Below, one piece after another: positions 23,760 through 32,068 of a stretch of DNA of 64,000 bases. The notes below the pieces were generated by a model. The model saw only the letters and a list, made by a program, of their open reading frames with translations. It was not told where the DNA came from and ran no database searches. Each line of letters opens with the position of its first letter. Positions within the stretch are counted from its first letter, which is position 1. A program made the position numbers and the translations under genes. The DNA lies in NCBI RefSeq assembly GCF_021026375.1, contig NZ_JAJNDB010000001.1, positions 1,488,001 through 1,552,000 of the forward strand, read 5' to 3'. Origin of the DNA: Actinomycetospora endophytica (GTDB lineage: Bacteria > Actinomycetota > Actinomycetes > Mycobacteriales > Pseudonocardiaceae).

Positions 23760-24251
23760 ATGTCCGTGGACGACTCCTCCTCCGTCACGGCGCGGGCCGT
23801 CGCCGATGCCGACGCGGCCCTCGGTCGCCTCGCGGGCATCGTCGGGAAGCTCGGCGACGGGGACCTGCACCGCGCCCACCGCGACGGCGGATTCACCGTC
23901 GCCCAGGTGATCTCGCACATCAACGTCTCGGTGGTGCTCTGGTGCGGGGACGTGGCCCGGCTCCGGGCCGACCCCGACCTGCGGTTCTTCTTCCGCGAGG
24001 AGATCGGGCACGACGCGAAGGGCTACCCGCCGCCCACCGTCGCGCTCGCCGTCGGCCAGCTCGCCAGCACCCGGCGCACCGTCGCCACCGTGCTGCCCGA
24101 CGTTCCCGACGAGATCCTGCGGCGCACCGTCGAGATCCCCGACCTCGGCACCATGACCGTCGAGGAGTGGACGCCGTTGATCATCGGCCACGCCACGGGC
24201 CACGTGGATCAGGCGGTGGAGATCCTCGTCGACCGCGACGCGATGCCGTGA
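23760..24251 (+). CDS. DinB-like / mycothiol-dependent maleylpyruvate isomerase N-domain protein
   Basis: A 163-residue four-helix protein. The early SINVS-type histidine region (VAQVISHINVSVVLWCGDVARL) and the late HATGHVDQAVEIL supply the metal-binding His residues expected of the DinB-like fold. The family includes metal-dependent thiol transferases that use mycothiol in actinobacteria and many uncharacterised proteins. ATG 23760 follows a clear GAGAGG Shine-Dalgarno 8 bases upstream. It is convergent with the aldehyde dehydrogenase one base apart, with no room for a terminator. Confidence 0.65.
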   Translation: MSVDDSSSVTARAVADADAALGRLAGIVGKLGDGDLHRAHRDGGFTVAQVISHINVSVVLWCGDVARLRADPDLRFFFREEIGHDAKGYPPPTVALAVGQLASTRRTVATVLPDVPDEILRRTVEIPDLGTMTVEEWTPLIIGHATGHVDQAVEILVDRDAMP

Positions 24252-24252
24252 C

Positions 24253-25725
24253 TCAGCCCAGGGTGAACGGGTCGCGGGTGCCGCCGGTGAGCTCGACCCA
24301 GACCGCCTTGTCCTCGAGATAGGCGTCGACGGCCTTGGCCCCGTTCTCCCGGCCGAGCCCGGAGTCCTTGTAGCCGCCGAACGGCACGCTCGGCGCGACG
24401 ACCCGGTAGGCGTTGATCCACACCGTGCCCGCCTTGATCCGCGCGGCGATCCGGTGGGCGCGGTGCACGTCCTTGGTCCACACCGCCCCCGCCAGGCCGT
24501 ACGGGGTGTCGTTGGCGAGCTTCACGGCCTCGTCCTCGTCGGTGAAGGTCGTGGCCGCGAGCACCGGCCCGAAGACCTCCTCGCGGAACACCGTGTCGGT
24601 GGGCTTCACCGAGAGCACCGTCGGCTTCACGAAGTAGCCGCCCAGACCCTCGTCGGCCGCCCCGCCGTAGGCGACCGTCGCGCCCTCGTCGCGGGCCGTG
24701 CGCAGGTAGCCGACGACCTTCTCGTACTGCATCCCGTTGGCCACCGGACCCATCTCGGTGTCCTCCGCGAACGGGTCCCCGAGCTTGATCTGCGAGGCGC
24801 GCTCGGCGACCAGGCGGACCAGCTCGTCGTGGACGTCGGCGTGCACGATCAGCCGCGAGCCCGCCATGCAGGTCTGCCCGGTGGCCGCGAAGACGCCGGC
24901 GACGAGGCCGTTGGCGGCGGCCTGCAGGTCGGCGTCCGGGAACACCACCTGCGGCGACTTCCCGCCCAGCTCGAGCGTCGCCGGGTTGAGGTTCTCCGCC
25001 GCCGCGACGGCGACCTTGCGCCCGGTGGCGGTGGACCCGGTGAAGGCGACCTTGTCGACGCCGCGGTGCGCCGCGAGGTGCGCGCCCGGGCCGCCGGTCG
25101 AGGAGGTCACGACGTTGACCACGCCGTCCGGGATCCCGGCCTCGGCGATCAGCTCGGCGAACCCGAGGGTCGAGCCGGGGGCGTGCTCGGAGGGCTTGAT
25201 GACGACGGTGCACCCCGCGGCCAGCGCGGGCGCGACCTTCCAGCTCATCAGCAGCAGCGGCGAGTTCCACGGCGTGATCGCGGCGACGACACCGACCGGC
25301 TCACGGCGGGTGTAGACGAGGTAGTTCGGGTTCGGCGCTGGGATCTGGCGGCCTTCGAGGGTGGCCGCGATCCCGGCGTAGTAGTGGTACCAGCCGCCGA
25401 GCCCGTTGAGCTGGCCGAGCATCTCGCGGTAGAGCTTGCCGGAGTCGTTGACCTCGAGGCGGGCCAGGCGTTCGGCGTTGGCGGTGATGAGGTCCGCGAG
25501 GCGGCGCAGACAGGCCGCCCGCGCGAACCCGGTCAGCTGCCCCCACTCGCCGTCGAGGGCGGACCGGGCCGCGGCCACGGCGTTGTCGACGTCCTCGTCG
25601 CCGCCGTCCGGGATCAGCGCCCAGGACTTGCCGGTGTAGGGGTTCTGCGACTCGAAGGTCTTCCCCGAGACCGCCCCGACGGCCTTGCCGCCGATCACCA
25701 TCGACAGCTGTTCGAGGTCGCTCAC
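24253..25725 (-). CDS. NAD(P)+-dependent aldehyde dehydrogenase (candidate succinate-semialdehyde dehydrogenase)
   Basis: A 490-residue ALDH. PWNSPLLLMSWKVAPALAAG, VAFTGSTATG, the Glu in LELGGKSPQVVFPDA and the nucleophile in TGQTCMAGSR (near 290) are complete, as is the C-terminal VPFGGYKDSGLGRENG. Its substrate is inferred from the operon: upstream genes encode a lactonase and a hydroxyacid oxidoreductase, so it could convert succinate semialdehyde to succinate. The GTG start overlaps the FmdB-like stop codon (GTGA), so the two are translationally coupled. It is last in the operon. Confidence 0.85.
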   Translation of the reverse strand: MSDLEQLSMVIGGKAVGAVSGKTFESQNPYTGKSWALIPDGGDEDVDNAVAAARSALDGEWGQLTGFARAACLRRLADLITANAERLARLEVNDSGKLYREMLGQLNGLGGWYHYYAGIAATLEGRQIPAPNPNYLVYTRREPVGVVAAITPWNSPLLLMSWKVAPALAAGCTVVIKPSEHAPGSTLGFAELIAEAGIPDGVVNVVTSSTGGPGAHLAAHRGVDKVAFTGSTATGRKVAVAAAENLNPATLELGGKSPQVVFPDADLQAAANGLVAGVFAATGQTCMAGSRLIVHADVHDELVRLVAERASQIKLGDPFAEDTEMGPVANGMQYEKVVGYLRTARDEGATVAYGGAADEGLGGYFVKPTVLSVKPTDTVFREEVFGPVLAATTFTDEDEAVKLANDTPYGLAGAVWTKDVHRAHRIAARIKAGTVWINAYRVVAPSVPFGGYKDSGLGRENGAKAVDAYLEDKAVWVELTGGTRDPFTLG

Positions 25726-26153
25726 GTCGTCTCCTTCGACCCGCCGTGGCCGTGCCCGTGTCCGTGGCCGTGCCCGTGCGCGGGGGACTCGGCCGCGGGC
25801 GTGATCATCGGCTCGCCGGCCCGCAGCGGGACCTGTTCGTAGCGGCCCTCGTGCGCCGCGACCGGGCGGGTGTCGCCCTTGAGCTCGGGGTGCTTGTCCT
25901 CGAGGCGCTGGCGCTGGTCCCACTTCCGCTGCATCGCGGTGAGGTACTCGCGGTTGCCGTGGTAGGTGCCCCGCCATGTCTGGGGCATCTGCTCCTTCGC
26001 CAGCCCGGCGTCGGCCTGGCCGTGCAGCGCCGGGCGCGACGGCACCTTCCGGGTGGCCTCGCCGCACTCGGGGCAGGCGGGTGCGGGGGCGTCCCGGCCC
26101 ATCAGCCGTTCGAAGCGCAGGCCGCAGTCACAGCGGTAGTCGTAGATCGGCAT
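25722..26153 (-). CDS. FmdB-family zinc-ribbon protein with His-Gly tail
   Basis: A 143-residue protein. The first 45 residues are an FmdB zinc ribbon (MPIYDYRCDCGLRFERLM ... ACPECGEATRKV, one CxC and one CxxC). The rest is charged and helical and ends in an alternating His-Gly run of six HG pairs, which could bind metal. FmdB proteins are found beside amidase, formamidase and NDMA-type alcohol dehydrogenase genes; a role in metal delivery or expression control is suspected. ATG 26153 is chosen because the zinc ribbon begins there, although the frame runs back into the palindrome. It lies between the Fe-dehydrogenase and ALDH genes. Confidence 0.75.
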   Translation of the reverse strand: MPIYDYRCDCGLRFERLMGRDAPAPACPECGEATRKVPSRPALHGQADAGLAKEQMPQTWRGTYHGNREYLTAMQRKWDQRQRLEDKHPELKGDTRPVAAHEGRYEQVPLRAGEPMITPAAESPAHGHGHGHGHGHGGSKETT

Positions 26154-26171
26154 TCGGGAGGCCCTCCGGGC

Positions 26172-26217
26172 CATGTGAGTGGATTTGGTCGTCCAGACGA
26201 CCAAATCCACTCACATG
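26172..26217. terminator. 46-bp almost perfect palindrome inside the lactonase operon
   Basis: Arms 26172-26193 and 26196-26217 (CATGTGAGTGGATTTGGTC... and its complement) pair over 22 bp with only two bases between. It lies 6 bases after the Fe-dehydrogenase stop and about 19 bases before the FmdB-like start, so it may attenuate or process the operon mRNA. The family 1 flank is absent, though the GTGAG...CTCAC edge is similar. Confidence 0.7.
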
Positions 26218-26222
26218 CGCAG

Positions 26223-27515
26223 CTACCAGTTGCTGATGGACTTGGCGAAGATGTCGGCGATGTCGTCCTCGGTCGGCGTGCGCGGGCACGTCGCGAGGAG
26301 ACGCTGCTGCTTCATCGTGCCGTCGACGAGATCGCCGATGTCCGACTCGCCGAACCCGACCGCACCGATGCCGTTCGGGATGTCGATGTCGCGCATCAGC
26401 TCGGTCACGACGTGCGGCAGCTGTTCCGACGCGTTGCTCTGCGTCTCGGCGTTCGGACCGAGCAGCTTCGCCGCGGCCATGTGCCGGTCGGGGGCGGACT
26501 CGAACGAGAACCGGAACGCCTCCGGCGCCGTCAGCGAGACCGACATGCCGTGCGGCACCATCGCCTCGTCCTGCGGGTAGCCCGCCGGCCGGAAGTCGCG
26601 GACCTGCCCGGCGATCGGGTAGGCGTTGGCGTGCGGGATGTGCACGCCCGAGTTGCCGAAGCCCATCCCGGCGAACGTCGCCGCCATCATCATGTCCATC
26701 CGGGCGTCGACGTCCTCGTCGCCCCGTTCGACCGCGGTGCGGAACGACCGGGCGAGCAGCGACATCGACTTCTCGCACCACAGGTCCGAGACCGGGTTCG
26801 ACCCGCAGTAGGTCACCCGCTCCTCGGGCTTCTTGCGGTCGAACGTCGTGTACCAGCGCGCCGTGTAGCTCTCCAGCGCGTGGCAGACGATGTCCATCCC
26901 GGCGGCCGCGGTGACCTGGGGCGGCAGGGTCAGCGTGAGCAGCGGGTCGACGACGGCGAGGGTGGGCCGCAGCCGCCAGTGGCTGATGCCCGTCTTCACC
27001 CGCAGCGAGAGCACGTCGAGGATGCACATCGCCGTCGACTCGGAGCCGGTGCCCGCCGTCGTCGGGACCGCGATCAGCGGCTTGAGCGACCCCGGCGGTG
27101 CCTGGGCGCTGCCGACCGGCTTGTTGATGTAGTCCATCAGCTCGCCGGGGTAGGTCGTCAGCAGGTTGACGGCCTTCGCGGTGTCGATCGACGAGCCGCC
27201 GCCGACGGCGACGAACCCGTCCCACGGACCCTGCTGGGTGGCGTAGCCGATCGCCTTGTTCATCGAGTCGTCGGTCGGCTCGACGTGCACTCCGTCGAAG
27301 ATCTCGACGGTCATGTCGAAGCGGCGGATCGAGTCCGCGATCCGGTCGGGCAGCCCGGTCTGCTGCATCCCGGGATCGGTGATCAGCAGGATGCGCTTCG
27401 CGCCGTACTGCGCGAGGTCGAACCCGATCTCGTCGGCCGCCCCCGCGCCGAACTTCAGCGGCGGAGCCCCCCAGGTGAAGACGGACTCCTCGGTGGGGAT
27501 GCCTGGGACGGTCAC
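26223..27515 (-). CDS. iron-containing alcohol dehydrogenase, hydroxyacid-oxoacid transhydrogenase type
   Basis: A 430-residue group III dehydrogenase. GGGSSIDTAK lies at 105-114, and IAVPTTAGTGSESTA, AAAGMDIVCHALESYTARWYTT, CGSNPVSDLWCEKS, AGMGFGNSGVHIPHANAYPIAG and MVPHGMSVSLTAPEAFRFS follow, a set that matches hydroxyacid-oxoacid transhydrogenases (ADHFE1) much better than ordinary Fe-ADHs. These oxidise 4-hydroxybutyrate to succinate semialdehyde while reducing 2-oxoglutarate to D-2-hydroxyglutarate. Metal-ligand His residues are present. Its GTG start overlaps the lactonase stop (GTGA). A 46-bp palindrome follows its stop. Confidence 0.8.
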   Translation of the reverse strand: MTVPGIPTEESVFTWGAPPLKFGAGAADEIGFDLAQYGAKRILLITDPGMQQTGLPDRIADSIRRFDMTVEIFDGVHVEPTDDSMNKAIGYATQQGPWDGFVAVGGGSSIDTAKAVNLLTTYPGELMDYINKPVGSAQAPPGSLKPLIAVPTTAGTGSESTAMCILDVLSLRVKTGISHWRLRPTLAVVDPLLTLTLPPQVTAAAGMDIVCHALESYTARWYTTFDRKKPEERVTYCGSNPVSDLWCEKSMSLLARSFRTAVERGDEDVDARMDMMMAATFAGMGFGNSGVHIPHANAYPIAGQVRDFRPAGYPQDEAMVPHGMSVSLTAPEAFRFSFESAPDRHMAAAKLLGPNAETQSNASEQLPHVVTELMRDIDIPNGIGAVGFGESDIGDLVDGTMKQQRLLATCPRTPTEDDIADIFAKSISNW

Positions 27516-28330
27516 GTGTAGCTGCCCCCGTTCGAGACGGTCTTGAGCTGGTGGATCTGGTCGGCGTCGTGGCCGAAGACGACGGTGGCGTCGGTCCGCT
27601 CGGCGATGCCGCGGATCTTCTCGACCGACGAGTAGAACTGGCCCATGTCGTTGACGATGGCGGCGGGTGTGGTCGGGGGGCCGTAGGACTCGCCCATGTA
27701 CACGGCGTCCGACGTGAAGATCATCGTGCCGGTGTCGGGCAGGTCGACCTGCATCGACATCGTGCCCGGGGTGTGGCCGGGGGTCTGGAGCAGCGTGACG
27801 CCGGGGAGGAACTCGGTGTCGCCGGAGACGGTGTCCCAGTTCAGGTTCTCGTAGTCGGTCTTGAGGTGCGCGCCGGTGAACAGGCCGTCGAAGCCGAACG
27901 CGAAGTCCTTCTCCTTGTCGCTGCAGATCAGCTTCGCCGACGAGTCCTTGAACAGGTCGGCGTTGCCGCAGTGGTCGAAGTGCAGGTGGCTGAGCACCAC
28001 GTAGTCGATCTGGTTGACCCCGACGCCGACCTGCTTGAGGCGCGAGTCCAGGTACTCGTCGTCGCTGACCTTCTCGTACGGGAAGAAGTCCTGTAGGCCC
28101 GTCGGGCCCCAGCGCTCCTCCCAGTCACGCGGGCAGCTGGTGTCCCACAGGATCGTGCCGTCGGGCGTCTCGACGAGGACGCAGTGCGTCGGCACCGTGG
28201 CCCACTCGGTCGGCTGGTCGCGCTGCTGGCGGGGGCGGATGGACCGCCCCGGCTTGAGCAGCAACCACGTCAGATCCGCGGTCATCGCCCCGCAGTCGAG
28301 GATGCTCACCTTGATGTCGCCACTGGCCAC
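27512..28330 (-). CDS. N-acyl-homoserine-lactonase/gamma-lactonase family MBL hydrolase
   Basis: A 272-residue metallo-beta-lactamase-fold protein. SHLHFDHCGN (114-123, HxHxDH), LQTPGHTPGTMSMQVDLP, FTSDAVY and VFGHDADQ give all five AiiA/AttM-type ligands, and the early TPDGTILWDTSCPRDW loop is typical. AttM/BlcC hydrolyses gamma-butyrolactone as well as acyl-homoserine lactones. It is the first gene of an operon with a 4-hydroxybutyrate-type dehydrogenase and an ALDH. GTG 28330 follows a GAGGT; on the minus strand TTGACG and a CAGGGT about 17 bases on could form its promoter near 28350-28378. Confidence 0.8.
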   Translation of the reverse strand: MASGDIKVSILDCGAMTADLTWLLLKPGRSIRPRQQRDQPTEWATVPTHCVLVETPDGTILWDTSCPRDWEERWGPTGLQDFFPYEKVSDDEYLDSRLKQVGVGVNQIDYVVLSHLHFDHCGNADLFKDSSAKLICSDKEKDFAFGFDGLFTGAHLKTDYENLNWDTVSGDTEFLPGVTLLQTPGHTPGTMSMQVDLPDTGTMIFTSDAVYMGESYGPPTTPAAIVNDMGQFYSSVEKIRGIAERTDATVVFGHDADQIHQLKTVSNGGSYT

Positions 28331-28393
28331 CGCTGACCTCCGCGTCGAGTCGGGTCCCCTCGCCCAGGACCCTGCCTGTGACCGGGGCCACCG

Positions 28394-29032
28394 TCAACAG
28401 TCTTGATCGCCGGATGCGCATCGATGCACGTCACTGGTGTCCATGTCGTGCACGGCCCGGTGCAGCGCGGCGAACGCCTCGCCGAGCGCGGCGGGCGTGT
28501 AGTGCGCGTTGAGGCCGCTCGGGTTGGGCAGCACCCAGATCCGGGTGTCGCCGATCCGGGGTTCCTGGGGGCCGACGACGGCGGCGCGGTCGGCGAACGC
28601 CACCCGGTAGGCGACGATCCCGACGACGGCGAGCCAGGCCGGTCTCGTGGTGGCGACGAGGGCCCGGAGCCGCTCGCCGCCGGCGGTCAGCTCGGCGTCG
28701 GAGAGCTCGTCGGCGCGGGCGGTGGCGCGCGGCGCGACGTTGGTGATGCCTAGTCCGAGGGCCGGGAGCTCGCCCTGCTCGGCGGGGGCCAGGAGGCGGG
28801 GCGTGAAGCCGCCGGCGTGCAGCGCGGGCCAGAACCGGTTGCCGGGGCGTGCGAAGTGGTGGCCGGTGTAGGCGGAGACCAGCCCGGGGTTGATGCCGCT
28901 GAACAGGACCTCGAGGGGCGGGTCGCCGGGGCCGGGCAGGACGTCCGGGAGGAGCTCGTCGCGGGCGGCCTCGAGCTGGGCGCGGGTGGGGCGGGGTGCC
29001 TTGTCGCGTTCTCCTGCGGTCTGCCCTGCCAC
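28394..29032 (-). CDS. mug: mismatch-specific uracil/thymine DNA glycosylase
   Basis: A 212-residue base-excision repair enzyme. LEVLFSGINPGLVSAYTGHHFARPGNRFWPALHAGG contains the Mug GINPG motif and NRFW segment, and VLPNPSGLNAHYT is motif B. It removes U or T (and some alkylated bases) opposite G. The GTG at 29032 gives a 30-residue N-terminal extension before the core, common in actinobacteria. It is on the same strand as the lactonase operon, upstream of it, but a 63-base gap with a possible promoter separates them. Confidence 0.85.
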   Translation of the reverse strand: MAGQTAGERDKAPRPTRAQLEAARDELLPDVLPGPGDPPLEVLFSGINPGLVSAYTGHHFARPGNRFWPALHAGGFTPRLLAPAEQGELPALGLGITNVAPRATARADELSDAELTAGGERLRALVATTRPAWLAVVGIVAYRVAFADRAAVVGPQEPRIGDTRIWVLPNPSGLNAHYTPAALGEAFAALHRAVHDMDTSDVHRCASGDQDC

Positions 29033-29333
29033 TTGTCGCAGTGAATCACAACGACAGGGCCGGCTCGGGCGGTGGATCCCCGCGACAAGGTGGGTGGGTC
29101 TGGTCGGCTGGGCACTCGGCAGCGGCCGGGCCTGGCGAGGGGCACGTGGCGCAGGTTGGCCGGCGTAACGGGATGCGTGGTGTGCCCGTCGTCGACTGGC
29201 GCGGGGCGGCGCGGACCCCGCCCCGGCCGCCGAACGGCGCAGCCGGTCATCCCCACCGGCAGCGTGACCCCCGGTCGTCCACAGGCACGGCGCCGCCCGG
29301 GAGCCGCGGCGGAACCCGGGCCGTCACAGGGAC
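29033..29333. other. intergenic region between divergent mug and WXG-like gene
   Basis: No coding frame with convincing composition and no strong hairpin was seen. It should hold both divergent promoters. A GTCCACAGG sequence lies at 29277-29285, similar to a DnaA-box half but isolated. Confidence 0.5.
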
Positions 29334-29627
29334 ATGAACGGATTCATCCACCCCACCGACGCGGTGCGCGACGCCGTCGAGGAGATCGAGGGAGCGGTCC
29401 ACGAGGCGGCGAGCGCGGCCGGCGCGATGGTCGATTCCCTCCGGATGCTCGCGGCTGCCGTACCGGGCACCGAGACCGCACGACAGGCGACCGCGCTGGC
29501 CGCGAGCTGGGCCGCCGACGCCGCCGCCTGGTCCCGCGGCGCCCGGGAGCTCGGGGAGGCGCTCGAGGCCGACGCGGACGACCGGGCGGTCGTGGAGGAG
29601 GCCCTGGCCGCCTCGTTCGGCCGGTGA
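29334..29627 (+). CDS. WXG100-like small helical protein
   Basis: A 97-residue, all-helical, Ala-rich protein of the size of ESX/type VII substrates. The classic WXG is not present, but a central LAASWAADAAAWSRGARELGEAL hairpin and an acidic first helix (PTDAVRDAVEEIEGAV) fit the fold. Its stop overlaps the GTG start of a DUF1023 hydrolase (GTGA), so the two are made together, as in type VII polymorphic-effector loci where a WXG-like protein partners a large effector. No EccC or other secretion genes are in the window. Confidence 0.55.
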   Translation: MNGFIHPTDAVRDAVEEIEGAVHEAASAAGAMVDSLRMLAAAVPGTETARQATALAASWAADAAAWSRGARELGEALEADADDRAVVEEALAASFGR

Positions 29628-31030
29628 CGACCCCGCTCGCCGGGCTCGCCCGTGACCTCGTCCTCGCCGTCGGGTCCTGGGAACGGGCGGTGTTCGCGGT
29701 CGCCGTGCCCGAGGGCTGGTCGGGGGCCGCCGCGGACGCGGCCCGCGGCGCGCACGCCCGGCTGGTCGACCGGGGCGCGGGCCTGCTCGACCGCGCCCGC
29801 CGGCTCGCGACGGTCCTCGCCGACGTGGCGCCCACGGCCACCGCCCCGCTCGACCAGGCGCACGACGAGCGACTGACCGCGGCACTCCTCGCCGCCGGGA
29901 GGGTCGGGCCGACGGCCCGGAGCGCGCCGGTGGACGGTCCGGCCCCGGCGGCGGTCGCGCACTGGTGGGCGGGCCTGCGCTCCGACGAGCGCGACCGGTT
30001 GACGGCCGAGCGGCCCGACCTCGTCGGCGCGCTCGACGGGATCCCGGCGCACGACCGTGACCGGGCCAACCGGCTCCGCCTCGCCGCGGCCCGGCGCGAC
30101 GGCGAGGCCGAGGCGGCGGCCCTGGACCTCGCGCGGGACCACGCGGGCGGGTTCGCCGACCTGCAGGACGTCGAGGCGCGTCTCGCCGAGGTCCGCGCCC
30201 GGCTCGGTCGCCTCGCCGCCGTCGAGGCCGCCGCCGCGGCCCCGGGGCACGGCCTGCTCGCGCTCGACCCGGTGAGCGGTCGCGCGGCGGTGGTCACCGG
30301 GGACGTCGACGGCGCCCGGCACGTGGGCGTGTTCGTCCCGGGGTTCACCGCGCGGGCCGAGGACCTCCCGGGGCGGGTCGCCGAGCTCGATGCGGTCGCG
30401 GCACGCGCGGGCCCGGACGCCGCGATGGTCGCCTGGTACGACTACGCGGCGCCGCAGTGGTCCGAGGTGACCGACCCGGCGCGCTCGGTGCTCGGAACCG
30501 AGCCGGCGTCGGACGGCGGCGGACGGCTCGCGTCGTTCGTGGCCGGCCTGGATGCGGCGCATCCCGACGGGCCGCCGCACGTCACCGCGCTGGGGCACTC
30601 CTACGGCACGCTCACGGTCGCGCAGGCCCTGCCCGTCGCGCCCGGGATCGACGACGTCGTGCTGCTCGGCTCACCGGGGGTCACGCCGGCGCCTGCGCGG
30701 CCCGGGCACGTCTGGGTGGCGGAGGCCCGCCGCGACCCGGTGGCCGACGCCGGTTGGTTCGGCCCGGACCCGAACTCCTCGCCCGCGGTCCGCGGGATGT
30801 CGACCGCGCCGCAGGCCGCCCGGACCGGCGCCTCCGGGAGGGCGCTCCCGGCGAGCAGCGGCTCGAGCGGGCACGGCGAGTACCTGCACCCGGGCAGCAC
30901 GAGCGCCGAGGGGGTCGCGGCGGTGGTCGACGGGCGCGCCGACGACGTCGTCGAGGACCGCATGTCAGGTGCCGGGGACCGGCTGCGGGCGATCCTCGGC
31001 CGGGACCGCGCGCTCCGGCCCGCCGGCTGA
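29624..31030 (+). CDS. WXG-like plus DUF1023 alpha/beta-hydrolase (possible type VII effector)
   Basis: A 468-residue protein. Residues 1-75 form a WXG-like helical hairpin (VPEGWSGAAADAARGAHARLV), a central helical region follows (DRANRLRLAAARRDGEAEAAALDLARDHAGGF, like other DUF1023 proteins), and the C-terminal 230 residues are a DUF1023 hydrolase: VGVFVPGFTARAEDLPGRV, MVAWYDYAAPQ and the elbow TALGHSYGTLTVAQAL. DUF1023 proteins are esterase-like, often exported, and sometimes toxins. The start overlaps the upstream gene by GTGA. A 15-bp hairpin terminates it. Confidence 0.75.
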   Translation: MTTPLAGLARDLVLAVGSWERAVFAVAVPEGWSGAAADAARGAHARLVDRGAGLLDRARRLATVLADVAPTATAPLDQAHDERLTAALLAAGRVGPTARSAPVDGPAPAAVAHWWAGLRSDERDRLTAERPDLVGALDGIPAHDRDRANRLRLAAARRDGEAEAAALDLARDHAGGFADLQDVEARLAEVRARLGRLAAVEAAAAAPGHGLLALDPVSGRAAVVTGDVDGARHVGVFVPGFTARAEDLPGRVAELDAVAARAGPDAAMVAWYDYAAPQWSEVTDPARSVLGTEPASDGGGRLASFVAGLDAAHPDGPPHVTALGHSYGTLTVAQALPVAPGIDDVVLLGSPGVTPAPARPGHVWVAEARRDPVADAGWFGPDPNSSPAVRGMSTAPQAARTGASGRALPASSGSSGHGEYLHPGSTSAEGVAAVVDGRADDVVEDRMSGAGDRLRAILGRDRALRPAG

Positions 31031-31084
31031 ACCGGCAAGCCCAGCTGAATCGGGAAGCCGAGGTGAACCGGCCCCGGACACACC

Positions 31085-31127
31085 CGCGGCCGGTCAGGAT
31101 CCGTCGTGCAGGTCCTGACCGGCCGCG
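31085..31127. terminator. bidirectional terminator hairpin
   Basis: Arms 31085-31099 and 31113-31127 (CGCGGCCGGTCAGGA against TCCTGACCGGCCGCG) form a perfect 15-bp stem with a 13-base loop between the convergent DUF1023 and coiled-coil genes. Confidence 0.7.
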
Positions 31128-31149
31128 AGGAGGACCGGGGTGCGGCGCG

Positions 31150-31971
31150 TTAGCTCTTCGCGCCGCCCGCCGGCTTGCTGCTCCCGGTGGTGCCGTTGGT
31201 GCTCGGCTTCGGCGTGACCGCGTCGGCCGGCCCCTTCGGCGGGACGACGCCACCGTCCTCGGACGGGTCCGGCACGGCCCCGGCCTTGGCCGCGGGCGTG
31301 TCCTTCGAGGGACTCGTCGCGGTGGCCGGCTTCGGCCGCGGGGCCGGCGGGGGCGGCGGCGGGAGCTCGGGGGCCTTGCGGGTCGCGACGACCGCGATCC
31401 CGGCACCCAGGATGCCCAGCACCAGCCAGAGGCCCCAGCGGCGACGCTTCTTCTTCGGCTCCTCGGGCTCGATGCGCGCCGCGAGGTCCTTGCGCGCCGC
31501 GGTCAGACCCTCCTCGAGGGAGCCGCGGAACGACTCGCCGAACTCACGCAGCTCGTCGGCGTTGCTCGGCAGCGGCGACGCCTCGAGACGCTTGCGCGCG
31601 TCCTTGGCGTACACCTTCGCCTGCTTGCGCGCCTCCTTGGCGGCCTGGTTCGCGCGACGACGGGTCTCCGCGCGGGCCTCCTGCGCACGCTGGCGAGCCT
31701 CGCCCTGCGCCTCCTCGGCCCGCTTGCGGGCGTCGGCACGGGCGTCGAGGACCCGCTGACGGGCCTCGTCGGCGGCCTTGCGAACGTCCTTGCGGACCTC
31801 GGCGCGCTTCTTGGCGCCCTCCTTGCGTGCCTTCTCCCGGTCCTTGCGGGCCTGGGCGGCGGCCTTCTCCGCGTGCTTGGCCGCCTTCTTGCGTGCGCGG
31901 CGGCCTTCCTTGCGCGCGTCGTCCAGGTCCTGCCTGGCACCGATCACGGTCTTGCTGCTCAACGGCGACAC
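31150..31971 (-). CDS. Lys/Ala/Arg-rich coiled-coil membrane protein
   Basis: A 273-residue protein in three parts. Residues 15-130 are an almost uninterrupted charged helix with repeats of the type ARKxxxKxRxE (AKHAEKAAAQARKDREKAR, RADARKRAEEAQGEARQRA), similar to apolipoprotein-like phage and envelope proteins. Residues 178-195 (WGLWLVLGILGAGIAVVAT) are one membrane helix. The rest is Pro/Lys/Thr-rich and presumably disordered and extracytoplasmic. GTG 31971 has an excellent AGGAG upstream. Function unknown; its position beside ppiA near the origin suggests a structural or nucleoid/envelope role, but this is only inference. Confidence 0.65.
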   Translation of the reverse strand: MSPLSSKTVIGARQDLDDARKEGRRARKKAAKHAEKAAAQARKDREKARKEGAKKRAEVRKDVRKAADEARQRVLDARADARKRAEEAQGEARQRAQEARAETRRRANQAAKEARKQAKVYAKDARKRLEASPLPSNADELREFGESFRGSLEEGLTAARKDLAARIEPEEPKKKRRRWGLWLVLGILGAGIAVVATRKAPELPPPPPPAPRPKPATATSPSKDTPAAKAGAVPDPSEDGGVVPPKGPADAVTPKPSTNGTTGSSKPAGGAKS

Positions 31972-32068
31972 CTCACTCCTCGGTGGCGGCTCATCATGCC
32001 CGCCATTCCCCTGCCTGCAAGTGCCCGACCCGCCGGTGCGTCACACCCGCTACGCCGACGGTGGCACC

